Numbered from the stretch's first letter, positions 16,613-25,159 are shown. The stretch is 64,000 bases of DNA from Prevotella sp. (GCA_017619375.1 JAFZSL010000056.1:62001-126000); one strand, 5' to 3'. Translations and numbers: made by a program. Notes: generated by a model not told the origin, from the sequence alone.

Positions 16613-17617
16613 TTATTTCACCTCCCAGATGTCATTGGTCTCCAAGAGTTCCATAAAGTTGTGGTATTTCTTCTTGGCAGACACTTCTTCGATTTGCGCG
16701 GCCACGGAGGCGTCGTAGGTGGGAGCCTCGACGTCGCGTATGACACCCAGTGCGATGGGGAATCCGTGCTCGTTGTCCATCATGGCGAGTTTCAACTGCA
16801 AGGTGTTGTCTTGGCAGTGTGCGTCATGCACGAGGACATCGTCGATGGAGGCATCCTCCCCTATCTTCACCACTTTGAGTCCGAATCCATCCTGTACGAG
16901 TCCATACTCGTCATTCTCTCCGAAGACCAATTTCTCCCCATGCTTCACATAGATGGCGTTTTTCTTGCGCCCTTCCTTGTTGTAGACAGGGTCGTAGCAG
17001 CCATTGTTGAAAATGACGCAGTTCTGCAGTATTTCGCACACGGCAGCACCTTTGTGGTGATAGGCTGCCTTGAGGACGTCGACCGTTCCGGGAGAGTCGG
17101 TGGCCACCGCTCTGGCGAAGAAATTCCCTCTTGCGCCGAAGCACAGTTCAGCCGGTCTGAAAGGATCTTCCACGGTGCCGTAGGGGCTGGACTTCGAAAC
17201 GAATCCCCTGGGCGAGGTAGGTGAGTACTGGCCTTTGGTGAGGCCGTAGATGCGGTTGTTGAGCAGGATCATGTTGATGTCAATGTTCCTCCTCATGGCA
17301 TGTATGAAGTGGTTGCCGCCGATGGCCAGTCCGTCGCCATCGCCGCTGACCTGCCATACGGTGAGGTCGGGATTGGCCACCTTTGCACCCGTGGCGATGG
17401 AGGCGGCACGTCCGTGTATGGTCTGCATGGCATAAGTGCTGACATAATAGGGCAGTCGGCTACTGCATCCGATGCCGGAAATCACCGCCATGTCGTGTGG
17501 CGCCACCCCCACCTCGGCCATGGCCTTGTGCAGGGATGCCAGGAAGAAATGGTCTCCACATCCGGGACACCACCTTGGCTGCCCCTTCTTATAGTCTTGT
17601 GCTTGATATTCGCTCAT
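16613..17617 (-). CDS. korB: 2-oxoglutarate:ferredoxin oxidoreductase, beta subunit
   Basis: A 334-aa thiamine-diphosphate subunit of a 2-oxoacid:ferredoxin oxidoreductase. TPP/Mg2+ motif: VSGDGDGLAIGGNHFIHAMRR...LLNNRIYGLTKGQ (residues about 91-130). CPGCGDH (C17, C20) and GIGCSSRLP (C51) are the cysteines that hold the 4Fe-4S cluster in this type of subunit. With KorA it carries out reversible oxidative decarboxylation of 2-oxoglutarate to succinyl-CoA, or the reverse carboxylation. The best match is to KOR-type rather than pyruvate enzymes because alpha and gamma are fused in the partner. It lies 15 bp after korA, in one operon. Confidence 0.92.
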   Translation of the reverse strand: MSEYQAQDYKKGQPRWCPGCGDHFFLASLHKAMAEVGVAPHDMAVISGIGCSSRLPYYVSTYAMQTIHGRAASIATGAKVANPDLTVWQVSGDGDGLAIGGNHFIHAMRRNIDINMILLNNRIYGLTKGQYSPTSPRGFVSKSSPYGTVEDPFRPAELCFGARGNFFARAVATDSPGTVDVLKAAYHHKGAAVCEILQNCVIFNNGCYDPVYNKEGRKKNAIYVKHGEKLVFGENDEYGLVQDGFGLKVVKIGEDASIDDVLVHDAHCQDNTLQLKLAMMDNEHGFPIALGVIRDVEAPTYDASVAAQIEEVSAKKKYHNFMELLETNDIWEVK

Positions 17618-17632
17618 GATTGTCTCCTTTTC

Positions 17633-19483
17633 CTATTTCTTGATGATTTCCTCAAATGCCTTGGTGAGTTCGGCCACCACAAAAGGCTGGCCTTTCACTT
17701 GGTTGAATTGGTAGGGTACGAAGCCGTCGACCTTTGTCCTCAAGTAGGCGGCAAACTGTCCGAGGTTCTGCTCTGCCACCACCACCTTGGGGTAGCGCAT
17801 GAGCACCTCTGACGTGTTTGCTGGCAGCGGGTTGATGTATTCGAAGTGGGCGAGTGCCACCTTGTGGCCCGCACCGCGCAGTTCCTCCATGGCGGAGTAC
17901 AAGTGTCCGTAGGTTCCTCCGAATCCGACGATGAGGAGTTGTGCATCGTCCTTGTCGCCAGCCACTTCCACGTCTGGCACCTTAATGCGTGCTATCTTCT
18001 CGGCCCTCAACCTACACATCTTGTCGTGGTTCTCGGGGTTGGTGGAGATGGCTCCTGTGTCGCCGTCCTTCTCCAGTCCTCCGATGATGTGGGTGTAGCC
18101 TTCCTGTCCCGGCACCGCCCAGTAGCGCACGAGTGTCTCAGGGTCGCGCTCATAGGGTGTGTACTTGCCTTTCTGCTCCGGAGTCACCACATGGGGATGG
18201 ATGTCGGGCAGTTCTTCCATGGTGGGCAGTTTCCATGCTGCCGACCCGTTGGCAACAAAGGCGTCGGTGAGAAGGATGACGGGTGTGAGATGCTCCAAAG
18301 CCATCTTGGCGGCTGCATAGACGGCGTCGAAACAACCCGTGGGGCTGTTGGCGGCAATCACCGGCATAGGCGACTCACCGTTGCGTCCGTAGAGCGCCTG
18401 CAGCAGGTCTGTCTGCTCGCTCTTTGTCGGAAGTCCCGTGGAGGGGCCGCCACGCTGTACATCAATCACCACCAATGGGAGTTCGTCGATGACGGCGAGA
18501 TTCATGGCCTCCGACTTGAGGCAGATGCCCGGTCCTGAGGTGGAGGTGGCAGCAAGGGCGCCGGCAAAGGCGGCACCGATGGCGCTGGCACATCCGGAAA
18601 TTTCATCCTCGCACTGCACGGTGATGACGCCGCACGACTTGTGTTTGGAGAGTTCGTGAAGGATATCCGTGGCAGGGGTGATGGGATAACTGCCCAGGTA
18701 AAGGCGTCTTCCTGCTTTCTCTGCAGCGGCTATCAGTCCGTAGGCAGTGGCCTTGTTGCCGGTGATGTCCATATATCGACCTTTCACCTTCGACTTCGAC
18801 TCGATGCGGTATGTTGCCGGCACGGAGGCGTGCACGTTGTGGCCGTAGTCGAAACCAGCCTGCACCACCTTGATGTTGCTCTCGGCGATGGCGGGCTTTT
18901 TGGCGAATTTGTCCTTGAGGAAATTGAACACGAGTTCGATGTCGCGGTTGAAGAGCCAGCATACCAGTCCGAGAGCGAACATGTTGCGGCACTTGAGCAC
19001 GGCCTTGTTGTCCATTCCGCTGTCTGCGAGACAGTCTTTCACCATCTTGGTGATGGGACAAGCCACCACGCGGTCGGGGTCGATGCCCATCTCACCCAAA
19101 TAGTCGGGAGTTTGGAAGTTGGCTTTCTTCAAGTCGCCGGGACCGAAACTGTCGGTGTCGATGATGATGGTGGCCTGAGGCTTCGCATAACGATACTGCG
19201 TCTTCAGGGCGGCGGCATTCATCGCCACCAAGACGTCGCACTGGTCTCCAGGGGTGTAAACCTTGCCCTGGCCGATGTGGACTTGGAATCCCGAAACGCC
19301 GGTGAGCGACCCTTGCGGGGCGCGGATGTCGGCGGGGTAGTCGGGAAACGTAGAAATGCCATTGCCCACGGTGGCGGAGATGGTGGAGAAAATGTTGCCT
19401 GCCAACTGCATGCCGTCACCAGAGTCTCCTGAAAAACGCACCACCACGTGGTCCAATTCCTTGATTTCCATTTTTTCTGCCAT
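17633..19483 (-). CDS. korA: 2-oxoglutarate:ferredoxin oxidoreductase, fused gamma-alpha subunit
   Basis: A 616-aa fusion. The N-terminal gamma domain (about residues 10-190, VVRFSGDSGDGMQLAGNIF) joins an alpha subunit (about 215-616) with the pyrimidine-binding motif GSYPITPATDILHELSKH, the QCEDEISGCASAIGAAFAGALAATSTSGPG segment and DVQRGGPSTGLPTKSEQTDL. This architecture is standard for Bacteroidetes KOR. Acting with KorB and ferredoxin, it joins central carbon metabolism to low-potential electron transfer. A promoter lies about 270 nt upstream (19754-19785), so the mRNA has a long leader that includes repeat C. Confidence 0.93.
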   Translation of the reverse strand: MAEKMEIKELDHVVVRFSGDSGDGMQLAGNIFSTISATVGNGISTFPDYPADIRAPQGSLTGVSGFQVHIGQGKVYTPGDQCDVLVAMNAAALKTQYRYAKPQATIIIDTDSFGPGDLKKANFQTPDYLGEMGIDPDRVVACPITKMVKDCLADSGMDNKAVLKCRNMFALGLVCWLFNRDIELVFNFLKDKFAKKPAIAESNIKVVQAGFDYGHNVHASVPATYRIESKSKVKGRYMDITGNKATAYGLIAAAEKAGRRLYLGSYPITPATDILHELSKHKSCGVITVQCEDEISGCASAIGAAFAGALAATSTSGPGICLKSEAMNLAVIDELPLVVIDVQRGGPSTGLPTKSEQTDLLQALYGRNGESPMPVIAANSPTGCFDAVYAAAKMALEHLTPVILLTDAFVANGSAAWKLPTMEELPDIHPHVVTPEQKGKYTPYERDPETLVRYWAVPGQEGYTHIIGGLEKDGDTGAISTNPENHDKMCRLRAEKIARIKVPDVEVAGDKDDAQLLIVGFGGTYGHLYSAMEELRGAGHKVALAHFEYINPLPANTSEVLMRYPKVVVAEQNLGQFAAYLRTKVDGFVPYQFNQVKGQPFVVAELTKAFEEIIKK

Positions 19484-19540
19484 AAGTGTATTATTTAAAA
19501 TAAGTACTCATTATCAAATTTCACATTCGCCCAATTTTAA

Positions 19541-19650
19541 GGAGTTAAAAAGGAGTTAAAGGGGAGTTAAAAAGGAGTTGAAGGGGAGTTCTCCCTCGCC
19601 CCCGGCCTGCGGCCACCCCCTCTCAGGCAGAGGGGGAGGAGTTAAAAGGA
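19541..19650. repeat. Repeat C, copy 1 (GGAGTTAAA array plus GC-rich hairpin)
   Basis: Four GGAGTTAAA/GAAGG units are followed by a GC-rich block CTCCCTCGCCCCCGGCCTGC and a hairpin CCCCCTCT, loop CAGGC, AGAGGGGG (19616-19636), then another GAGTTAAA. The second copy is at 23428-23526 with near-identical GC-rich core. The array sits inside the predicted 5' leader of korAB. Confidence 0.75.
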
Positions 19651-19753
19651 CATATGTTCACTTTTTCTGCTTACCCATGCTTCTTTATAACTTTCTTCAC
19701 ACCTAATCTCTTCCTATTGAATCATATCGAGGGGCATCCCTTGAAAAATTGGT

Positions 19754-19785
19754 GCAAAGGTCTTAAATAATATTGAAACCACAAA
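19754..19785 (-). promoter_or_regulatory. Predicted korAB promoter
   Basis: On the minus strand TTTG (19782-19785), 19 nt, then GACCTTTGC (19754-19762). The spacing is ideal and the -7 is one base off TAnnTTTGC, similar to strong Bacteroidetes promoters with ACCTTTGC. It predicts a leader of about 260 nt. Confidence 0.5.
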
Positions 19786-19826
19786 ATGTTTATGAATAAA
19801 AAATCGTTTTTTGCGCACACAATGTT

Positions 19827-19869
19827 AAAAAAAACGCATATTTACCACATTTTTTGTGATAAATATGCG
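19827..19869 (-). terminator. Terminator of the nucleoside kinase gene
   Basis: Arms CGCATATTTA (19835-19844) and TAAATATGCG (19860-19869) pair over 10 bp; after one mismatch, CACA/TGTG adds 4 bp around a T-only loop. On the minus strand it is followed by eight Ts, so it is a good intrinsic terminator for the gene ending at 19943. Confidence 0.8.
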
Positions 19870-19888
19870 CAAAAAGAATGTTTTCGTG

Positions 19889-19922
19889 ATGACGTTATTA
19901 CGGAATTTCGTTATAACGTCAT
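19889..19922. repeat. Repeat D, inverted copy
   Basis: ATGACGTTAT (19889-19898) and ATAACGTCAT (19913-19922) are perfect inverted repeats around a 14-nt loop. The sequence also reads as two direct copies of ACGTnATTACGGAAT. A related stretch, GTGATAACGTAATAACGAAAT, is at 44739-44759. The element lies between the kinase stop and its terminator. Confidence 0.55.
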
Positions 19923-19942
19923 TACGGAATAACGAAATATCG

Positions 19943-21604
19943 TCAATAGGTGAAAGAGCTGCCTCCCAGGAACTCCCTGAGAAGCGAGGTGTGTGGCAGG
20001 TCTCCCTCCGGGATGTCATTGAAATAGCGGAGGAACTTGCACAAGCGATATGCCTCGGAATACTCCTCCACATTCTGGGGCACACGCTCAAGCAATTGGA
20101 GAGCCTGCCGCTTGATGACCGCCAACTCATAGATCATGGCCGTATTGAACATCTCGTCGGCATTCTCTTGATAAGGGAAGATCCATTTCTGCTCGCCAGC
20201 CCTCACCGACGGCCACCGACGTATGGTTTCCTGAGCCGTCACGCCACGATACTTGTCATCACGCACGATGCGGCGAAGCAACCGGTTGTCGGTGGTGGGG
20301 ATGTAGTTGTGAGTGTCGAGAAGGATGGTGGTGAGCGCAGAGGCATAAACCCGGAATTTCAATTCTTCGGGGATGTGTGCAGTGAGTTCCGGGTTGAGGG
20401 CGTGGATTCCCTCGATGACGAGGATGTCGTTCTCCCCCATTTTCAGTTTCTTCCCGCTTTTCTCACTCTTTCCCTTTTGGAAATTGTAGCGTGGCAGTTC
20501 CACCTCCTCCCCCTTGAAGAGTGCCTCGAGCTGCTTGTTGAGCAATTCTATGTTGAGTGCGTGGATGCTTTCAAAGTCAAAGTCACCCTTCTCGTCACGT
20601 GGTGTGAAATCGCGGTCGACGAAATAGTCGTCCAATGAGATGGGTATGGGTTTGAGTCCATTGCACACCAATTGTATGGAGATTCTCTTGCATGTGGTGG
20701 TCTTTCCACTGGAGGAAGGGCCGGCGATGAGCACCATCCTCACGCCGTCACGCTTGGCGATCTCCTCTGCGATGTGCGCTATTTTCTTCTCCTGCAGTGC
20801 CTCTGCCAGGTTGATCAAGAAAGTGGTATGCCCCTTTGACACCACGTCGTTGAAATCGCCAACGGTGCTGATGCCAAGGATGTTCTGCCAGCGATGATGC
20901 TCCTGGAAGATGCCGAACATCTTGTCCTGCTTGATCATCTCGCCCAACACGGAGGGATCGGCAAGGGATGGGATGCGGAGCAACATTCCTTCATAATAAG
21001 GCTCCAAGCCGAACAAACTCAGCATGCCCGTGCGGGGGAGCAAGGCGCCATAGTAGTAGTCGGCATAGTCGTCAAGGGTGTAATAGACAGTGTAGATGTC
21101 GCCGGTGGAGAGCAGCAATTTCACCTTCGAATCGGTGCCTTTCTCCTTGAACACCTTGATCGCCTCCTCTGTGGTGCACTCATGTCGGCGTATGGGCAGA
21201 TTGGCATCGATGATTTCCTGCATCCTCCGGCGTACAGCATCCACATCGGCTGTAGTTATCGGCCTCCCTATCTGCAAATCACAGAAATAGCCGTTGGAAA
21301 CAGGAATGTCGATGACCACGCGCCCCGTGGCGAACAAATCCTGGACCGCCTTGCAAAGCACGAAGAAGAGTGTGCGCGTGTAAGTCCGGCTGCCAGAACT
21401 GGAACAGAGGTCGAGGAACTCAACATCGGAATTGTGGTAGAGGCGGAGCCCCAGCCCCGCCACCCGGTTGTTCACTTTGGCCACTACGGGGCCATGCTCC
21501 ATTTCCACCCCGGAAATGGAAAAAATGTCAGAAAGTGTGCTTCCTATGGCTATTTCTAACTTATTTTTGTTATTTTTGCAACGGATTTTAATGGTTTCTC
21601 TCAT
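19943..21604 (-). CDS. Nucleoside kinase (uridine kinase-like, ThrRS-like N-terminus), copy 1
   Basis: A 553-aa protein in two parts. Residues 1-150 resemble the TGS plus second additional domain of threonyl-tRNA synthetase (IAIGSTLSDIF, VVAKVNNRVAG, GYFCDLQIGRPITTADVDAVRRRM). Residues about 285-500 are a P-loop kinase of the uridine kinase/phosphoribulokinase fold, with Walker A GPSSSGKTT (295-303), SLDDYF and DILVIEGIHALNPE. The C-terminus is the conserved FLGGSSFTY. The substrate is inferred to be a nucleoside; what the synthetase-like part binds is unknown. A close paralogue lies at 29104-30783. It is divergent from the Na/Pi transporter and followed by a strong terminator. Confidence 0.85.
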   Translation of the reverse strand: MRETIKIRCKNNKNKLEIAIGSTLSDIFSISGVEMEHGPVVAKVNNRVAGLGLRLYHNSDVEFLDLCSSSGSRTYTRTLFFVLCKAVQDLFATGRVVIDIPVSNGYFCDLQIGRPITTADVDAVRRRMQEIIDANLPIRRHECTTEEAIKVFKEKGTDSKVKLLLSTGDIYTVYYTLDDYADYYYGALLPRTGMLSLFGLEPYYEGMLLRIPSLADPSVLGEMIKQDKMFGIFQEHHRWQNILGISTVGDFNDVVSKGHTTFLINLAEALQEKKIAHIAEEIAKRDGVRMVLIAGPSSSGKTTTCKRISIQLVCNGLKPIPISLDDYFVDRDFTPRDEKGDFDFESIHALNIELLNKQLEALFKGEEVELPRYNFQKGKSEKSGKKLKMGENDILVIEGIHALNPELTAHIPEELKFRVYASALTTILLDTHNYIPTTDNRLLRRIVRDDKYRGVTAQETIRRWPSVRAGEQKWIFPYQENADEMFNTAMIYELAVIKRQALQLLERVPQNVEEYSEAYRLCKFLRYFNDIPEGDLPHTSLLREFLGGSSFTY

Positions 21605-21691
21605 AGTATGCGAACTATTTTAAATTTCAGCGTGTAAAAGTAGTAAAAAAATACAGAAATCGGTTGTTGAAACCTTATTATTTTCAAAAAT

Positions 21692-23410
21692 ATGTCTATT
21701 TGGATTATTTTCAAGCTTCTTGGCTCACTCGCACTCCTCATGTTCGGCATGAAATCGATGAGTGAGAGTTTACAAAAAATGGCAGGACCACAACTGCGAC
21801 ACGTCCTCGGGGCAATGACCACCAACCGCTTCACAGGAGCACTGACAGGCATGTTCGTCACCGCAGCAGTGCAAAGTTCTACTGCAACGACGCTCATGAC
21901 TGTATCTTTCGTCAATGCCGGACTGCTCACACTTGTGCAAGCCATCAGTGTCATCATGGGAGCGCATATCGGAACCACTGTCACGGCATGGATCATGAGC
22001 CTTGGATTCTCTTTCGAAATCACAGACTTCGTCTATCCTGCGTTCTTCATCGGTATCATACTTATATATATGAAGAAGAGGCGCATCCTGGGAGACTTCC
22101 TCTTTGGCGTGGCGTTCCTCTTCCTCGGACTGGGAACGCTGAAGGCCACCGGATTCTCACTCGTAGAGGATGAGGAAACCAAACAGATGATCAGCAACTT
22201 CTTTGCCAAATTCAACGAACCCAACTTCTGGAACTCGCTCCTCTTCCTCGTCATGGGTACGGTGCTCACGCTTTGCGTACAGTCGTCGGCGGCCATCATG
22301 GCCATCACCATGATCTTGTGCTCAACAGGCGTGCTGCACATCGACCAAGGCATCATGCTCGTATTAGGAGAGAACATCGGCACCACCATCACCGCCAACA
22401 TTGTGGCTCTCAGCGCCAATACACAGGCTCGACGAGCAGCCTTCTCACATATGTCCATCAACGTTTTGGGCGTCACTTGGGCCCTGCTGCTGCTGCAACC
22501 CTTCGTCAACCTCGTCTGTGGATTCGTTGGCTTCGACCGAAGCATTGGGCCCAGCGACCCGGGATATGCTGCCAACCTGGCCAAGATCTCTGTCGTGCTT
22601 GCTACATTCCACTCCACTTTCAACGTCGCCAACACGCTGCTGCTCATCTGGTTCATCCCTTATATCTCCAAATTCGTGTGCTGGGTCATCAAACCCAATG
22701 CCGTCGTGGAGGATGAGGACTTCAGGCTGCATTTCATCACCTCCGGCATCATGAAGACTCCAGAACTCTCGGTGCTCGAGGCTCATAAGGAAATCAGAGC
22801 CTTCGCAGAACGCATGCAACGAATGTTCGCCATGGTGCGGGAACTGCTCACAGAAAAGGATGAGCAGAAATTCAACAAACTTTACAACCGCATCGAGAAA
22901 TACGAAGGCATCTCAGACAACATGGAGATTGAAATCGCCAAATACCTCGACCAAGTGTCAGACGCCCACCTCAGCGATGACACCAAGGCGAAGATACGCG
23001 CCATGCTGCGCGAGATATCTGAACTGGAAAGCATCGGGGACTCCTGCTTCAACATGGCACGCACCATCAACCGCAAGGTTCAAGGCAAGCAAGACCATTT
23101 CACTGACAGACAGTATGAACATCTCCACCAGATGATGGAACTCATCAACAATGGCCTGGAACAGATGAACACCTTGATGTCGGGAAGGAAGGAATCGTTT
23201 GATGTCAACCGCACCTTCAACATCGAGAACGAAATCAACAACTACCGCAACCAACTGAAGACGCAAAACATCATAGACATCAACAACCATGAGTACACCT
23301 ACGCCGTAGGCACCATCTACATGGACATCATCGCCGAATGTGAGAAATTAGGCGACTACGTGGTCAACGTTGTGGAGGCGCGCATGGGAACAAGGCAGAA
23401 AGACGCCTGA
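21692..23410 (+). CDS. Na/Pi cotransporter family protein with PhoU-like domain
   Basis: A 572-aa membrane transporter of the NptA/PNaS type. Two inverted halves each carry a substrate signature: AAVQSSTATTLMTVSFVNAG with GAHIGTT (residues about 58-95), and CVQSSAAIMAITMILCSTG with GENIGTTITANIVAL (about 195-240). About eight to ten hydrophobic segments fill residues 1-340. The C-terminal 200 residues are a helical PhoU-like domain (EKYEGISDNMEIEIAKYLDQVS, ELESIGDSCFNMARTINRK), which in this family probably tunes phosphate uptake. The gene is monocistronic, with a hairpin terminator at 23624-23655. Confidence 0.92.
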   Translation: MSIWIIFKLLGSLALLMFGMKSMSESLQKMAGPQLRHVLGAMTTNRFTGALTGMFVTAAVQSSTATTLMTVSFVNAGLLTLVQAISVIMGAHIGTTVTAWIMSLGFSFEITDFVYPAFFIGIILIYMKKRRILGDFLFGVAFLFLGLGTLKATGFSLVEDEETKQMISNFFAKFNEPNFWNSLLFLVMGTVLTLCVQSSAAIMAITMILCSTGVLHIDQGIMLVLGENIGTTITANIVALSANTQARRAAFSHMSINVLGVTWALLLLQPFVNLVCGFVGFDRSIGPSDPGYAANLAKISVVLATFHSTFNVANTLLLIWFIPYISKFVCWVIKPNAVVEDEDFRLHFITSGIMKTPELSVLEAHKEIRAFAERMQRMFAMVRELLTEKDEQKFNKLYNRIEKYEGISDNMEIEIAKYLDQVSDAHLSDDTKAKIRAMLREISELESIGDSCFNMARTINRKVQGKQDHFTDRQYEHLHQMMELINNGLEQMNTLMSGRKESFDVNRTFNIENEINNYRNQLKTQNIIDINNHEYTYAVGTIYMDIIAECEKLGDYVVNVVEARMGTRQKDA

Positions 23411-23427
23411 CCACCACATCATCTTCA

Positions 23428-23526
23428 GGAGTTAAAGGGGAGTTATAGGGGAGTTAAAGGGAAGTTCTCCCTCGCCCCCGGCCTGCGGCCACCCCCTCTC
23501 GGGCAGAGGGGGAGGAGTTAAAGGGA
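23428..23526. repeat. Repeat C, copy 2
   Basis: Three GGAGTTAAA-like units, then the same GC-rich core and hairpin as copy 1 (CCCCCTCT, loop CGGGC, AGAGGGGG, 23492-23512), then GAGGAGTTAAAGGG. The core is nearly identical to copy 1 although the copies lie almost 4 kb apart. Confidence 0.75.
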
Positions 23527-23623
23527 CAAAAGTCTACTTTATGACCATTTCGGGGGCTTTATACCCATATTTAATGGCTTTTACCTATTTCACATTCGCT
23601 CAACTTTCAGGAATAATGAAAAT

Positions 23624-23655
23624 GGGGGGCATTTCATTTTGCCCCCCTTGTTTTT
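23624..23655 (+). terminator. Terminator of the Na/Pi cotransporter gene
   Basis: GGGGGGCA pairs with TGCCCCCC around an 8-nt loop and is followed by TTGTTTTT. It lies 214 nt after the gene's stop, after repeat C. Confidence 0.75.
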
Positions 23656-23715
23656 ACAAACCAGGGAAAGGTACGGCAATCCATAGAAGAGAAGGATTAT
23701 CGCACCTTTCCACAG

Positions 23716-24414
23716 TCATCCCTTCAATTCCTCGAAAAGAATCTTCATGCCTGCCGAAGCACCCATCTTCAAATGCTTGAAACCATCCGTCTCCTGAACC
23801 CTCACATCACCCGGGTCAATCAGGTAGATGGGAGCCTTGGGAGGAACGTAATGCACCAGTCCGGCGGCAGGATACACCACCAACGAAGTGCCGATGATGA
23901 TGAAGATGTCGGCCTTGGAACATTCGCGGGCGGCCACCTCGATCATCGGGACGGCTTCCTGGAAAAAAACGATGTGAGGACGAAGCAGCGAGCCGTCGCC
24001 AGCCTTGGTGCCGGGCACCACCTCGGGGTTCTCACGTGTGAGGGTCTTGATGTAACGAGGGTCGTAGGGGTCGATGCTGGAGCACACCTTCATCAATTCG
24101 CCATGCAGGTGTATGACCTTCGTGCTGCCTGCCGCCTCATGCAGGTTGTCCACGTTCTGCGTCACCACGGTGACATCATAGTATTTCTCCAATTCCGCCA
24201 CCAAGCGATGCCCCTCATTGGGTTTGGTGTCCAAACACTTGCGGCGCAACATATTGTAAAATTCCGTCACCAAATTCGGGTCGCGCAACCACCCATCGTG
24301 GGTGGCCACTTGCTGGACAGGATAATTCTCCCATAGGCCATCGGCATCGCGAAAGGTTTTCAAACCACTTTCCACCGACATGCCAGCTCCTGTAAGAACA
24401 ACGATTTTTTTCAT
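23716..24414 (-). CDS. Sir2-family NAD-dependent protein deacylase lacking zinc cysteines
   Basis: A 232-aa sirtuin. The NAD-binding motifs are intact: GAGMSVESGLKTFRD (residues 9-23), TQNVDNLHEAAGS (85-97), catalytic H104 in HLHGEL, and GTSLVVYPAAGL. Where most sirtuins have two CxxC zinc pairs, this one has only C111 in a non-Cys spacer (SSIDPYDPRYIKTLTRENPE), so no structural zinc is expected; this seems common in Bacteroidetes homologues. The class III YxxR acyl-recognition motif reads FYNMLRR, with the Arg shifted by one. The usual W/FGE is VFFQE. The start at 24414 gives the normal N-terminus. It is divergent from the FKBP cluster, with a -7 element at 24455-24462. Confidence 0.88.
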   Translation of the reverse strand: MKKIVVLTGAGMSVESGLKTFRDADGLWENYPVQQVATHDGWLRDPNLVTEFYNMLRRKCLDTKPNEGHRLVAELEKYYDVTVVTQNVDNLHEAAGSTKVIHLHGELMKVCSSIDPYDPRYIKTLTRENPEVVPGTKAGDGSLLRPHIVFFQEAVPMIEVAARECSKADIFIIIGTSLVVYPAAGLVHYVPPKAPIYLIDPGDVRVQETDGFKHLKMGASAGMKILFEELKG

Positions 24415-24454
24415 AAAATGCAGGTTTAAAGTCGTATGTTTTATTAATAATGTA

Positions 24455-24462
24455 CAAAAATA
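24455..24462 (-). promoter_or_regulatory. Possible -7 element for the sirtuin gene
   Basis: TATTTTTG on the minus strand, 41 nt upstream of the start. The closest TTTG is 12 nt away, too near for a canonical -33 box. Confidence 0.35.
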
Positions 24463-24506
24463 GCACTTTTTCTTCAAATCACAATTCCCTTTCGAAGAAA
24501 AAATAG

Positions 24507-24515
24507 TAACTTTGC
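24507..24515 (+). promoter_or_regulatory. Predicted -7 element for the FKBP cluster
   Basis: TAACTTTGC is a perfect match to TAnnTTTGC, 39 nt upstream of the first FKBP gene. No clear TTTG box is at the right spacing. Confidence 0.55.
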
Positions 24516-24553
24516 CGAACTTTTTAAAATGCATTTTAATTATTTGACAATTT

Positions 24554-25159
24554 ATGGACAATGTTAGTTACGCTTTGGGGCTGGGCATCGGGCATCAACT
24601 GCTTCAGATGGGTGCTTCAGACCTGAACATCGACGATTTCGCAGACGCCATCAAGGATGTCCTGGCAGGAAACCCCCTCAAAGTTGCCAACAAGGATGCT
24701 CAACGCATCGTGGAAGATTATTTCAAGGAAAAAGAACAGAAGTTGAACGCAGACAAGGCAGCAAAAGGAAAGATCGCTCGCGAAGCAGGTGAGAATTTCC
24801 TCAAGGAGAATGCCAACAACGAAGGCGTGATCACCCTTCCCAGCGGCTTGCAATACAAGGTGCTTCAAGAAGGCAATGGCAAAAAGCCCAAAGCCACAGA
24901 CCAAGTGGTGTGCCACTATGAAGGTTTCCTCATCGACGGCACAGTTTTTGACAGCAGCTATCAAAGGGGCGAACCCACCAAGTTCCCTCTCGATGGTGTC
25001 ATCACAGGATGGACGGAAGGACTACAACTCATGCAAGAAGGAGCCAAATATCGTTTCTTCATCCCATACCGACTTGCCTATGGCGAAGGCGGGGTGGGAA
25101 CACTCATCCCCCCCTACTCCACCCTCATCTTCGACGTGGAACTCATAGAAGTAAAATAA
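24554..25159 (+). CDS. FKBP-type peptidyl-prolyl isomerase (cytoplasmic), copy 1
   Basis: A 201-aa Mip/FklB-like isomerase. An N-terminal helical dimerisation part (YALGLGIGHQLLQMG, residues 6-20, then a Lys-rich helix to about 90) is followed by the FKBP domain (about 95-200): GLQYKVLQEGNGKKPKATDQVVCHYEGFLIDGTVFDSSYQRGEP, VITGWTEGLQLM, YGEGGVGTLIPPYSTLIFDVELIEV. The active-site aromatic residues (Y, F, D, W, Y) are kept. No signal peptide is seen, so it should act in the cytoplasm, unlike the next two genes. It has a -7 promoter element just upstream and is followed 31 bp later by copy 2. Confidence 0.93.
   Translation: MDNVSYALGLGIGHQLLQMGASDLNIDDFADAIKDVLAGNPLKVANKDAQRIVEDYFKEKEQKLNADKAAKGKIAREAGENFLKENANNEGVITLPSGLQYKVLQEGNGKKPKATDQVVCHYEGFLIDGTVFDSSYQRGEPTKFPLDGVITGWTEGLQLMQEGAKYRFFIPYRLAYGEGGVGTLIPPYSTLIFDVELIEVK

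Larger units (their letters stand above)
19484..19942. other. korA leader, repeats and nucleoside kinase terminator
   Basis: A 459-bp gap with no credible gene. From left to right: the korA leader; a TTTCACATTCGCCCAATTTT phrase (19519-19538) that recurs near repeat C copy 2; repeat C (19541-19650); the kor promoter (19754-19785); the hairpin terminator of the kinase (19827-19869); and an inverted repeat of family D (19889-19922). Confidence 0.65.
23411..23715. other. Spacer with repeat C copy 2 and a terminator
   Basis: A 305-bp convergent gap between the Na/Pi gene and the sirtuin gene. It contains repeat C copy 2 (23428-23526), a TTTCACATTCGCTCAACTTT phrase (about 23589-23608) shared with the korA leader, and the terminator at 23624-23655. 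No gene is supported. Confidence 0.7.

Noticed and set aside
19541-19650. Possible CRISPR-like array in the GGAGTTAAA units
   Set aside because: Units are short and directly abutting, with no unique spacers of 30 bp and no cas genes.
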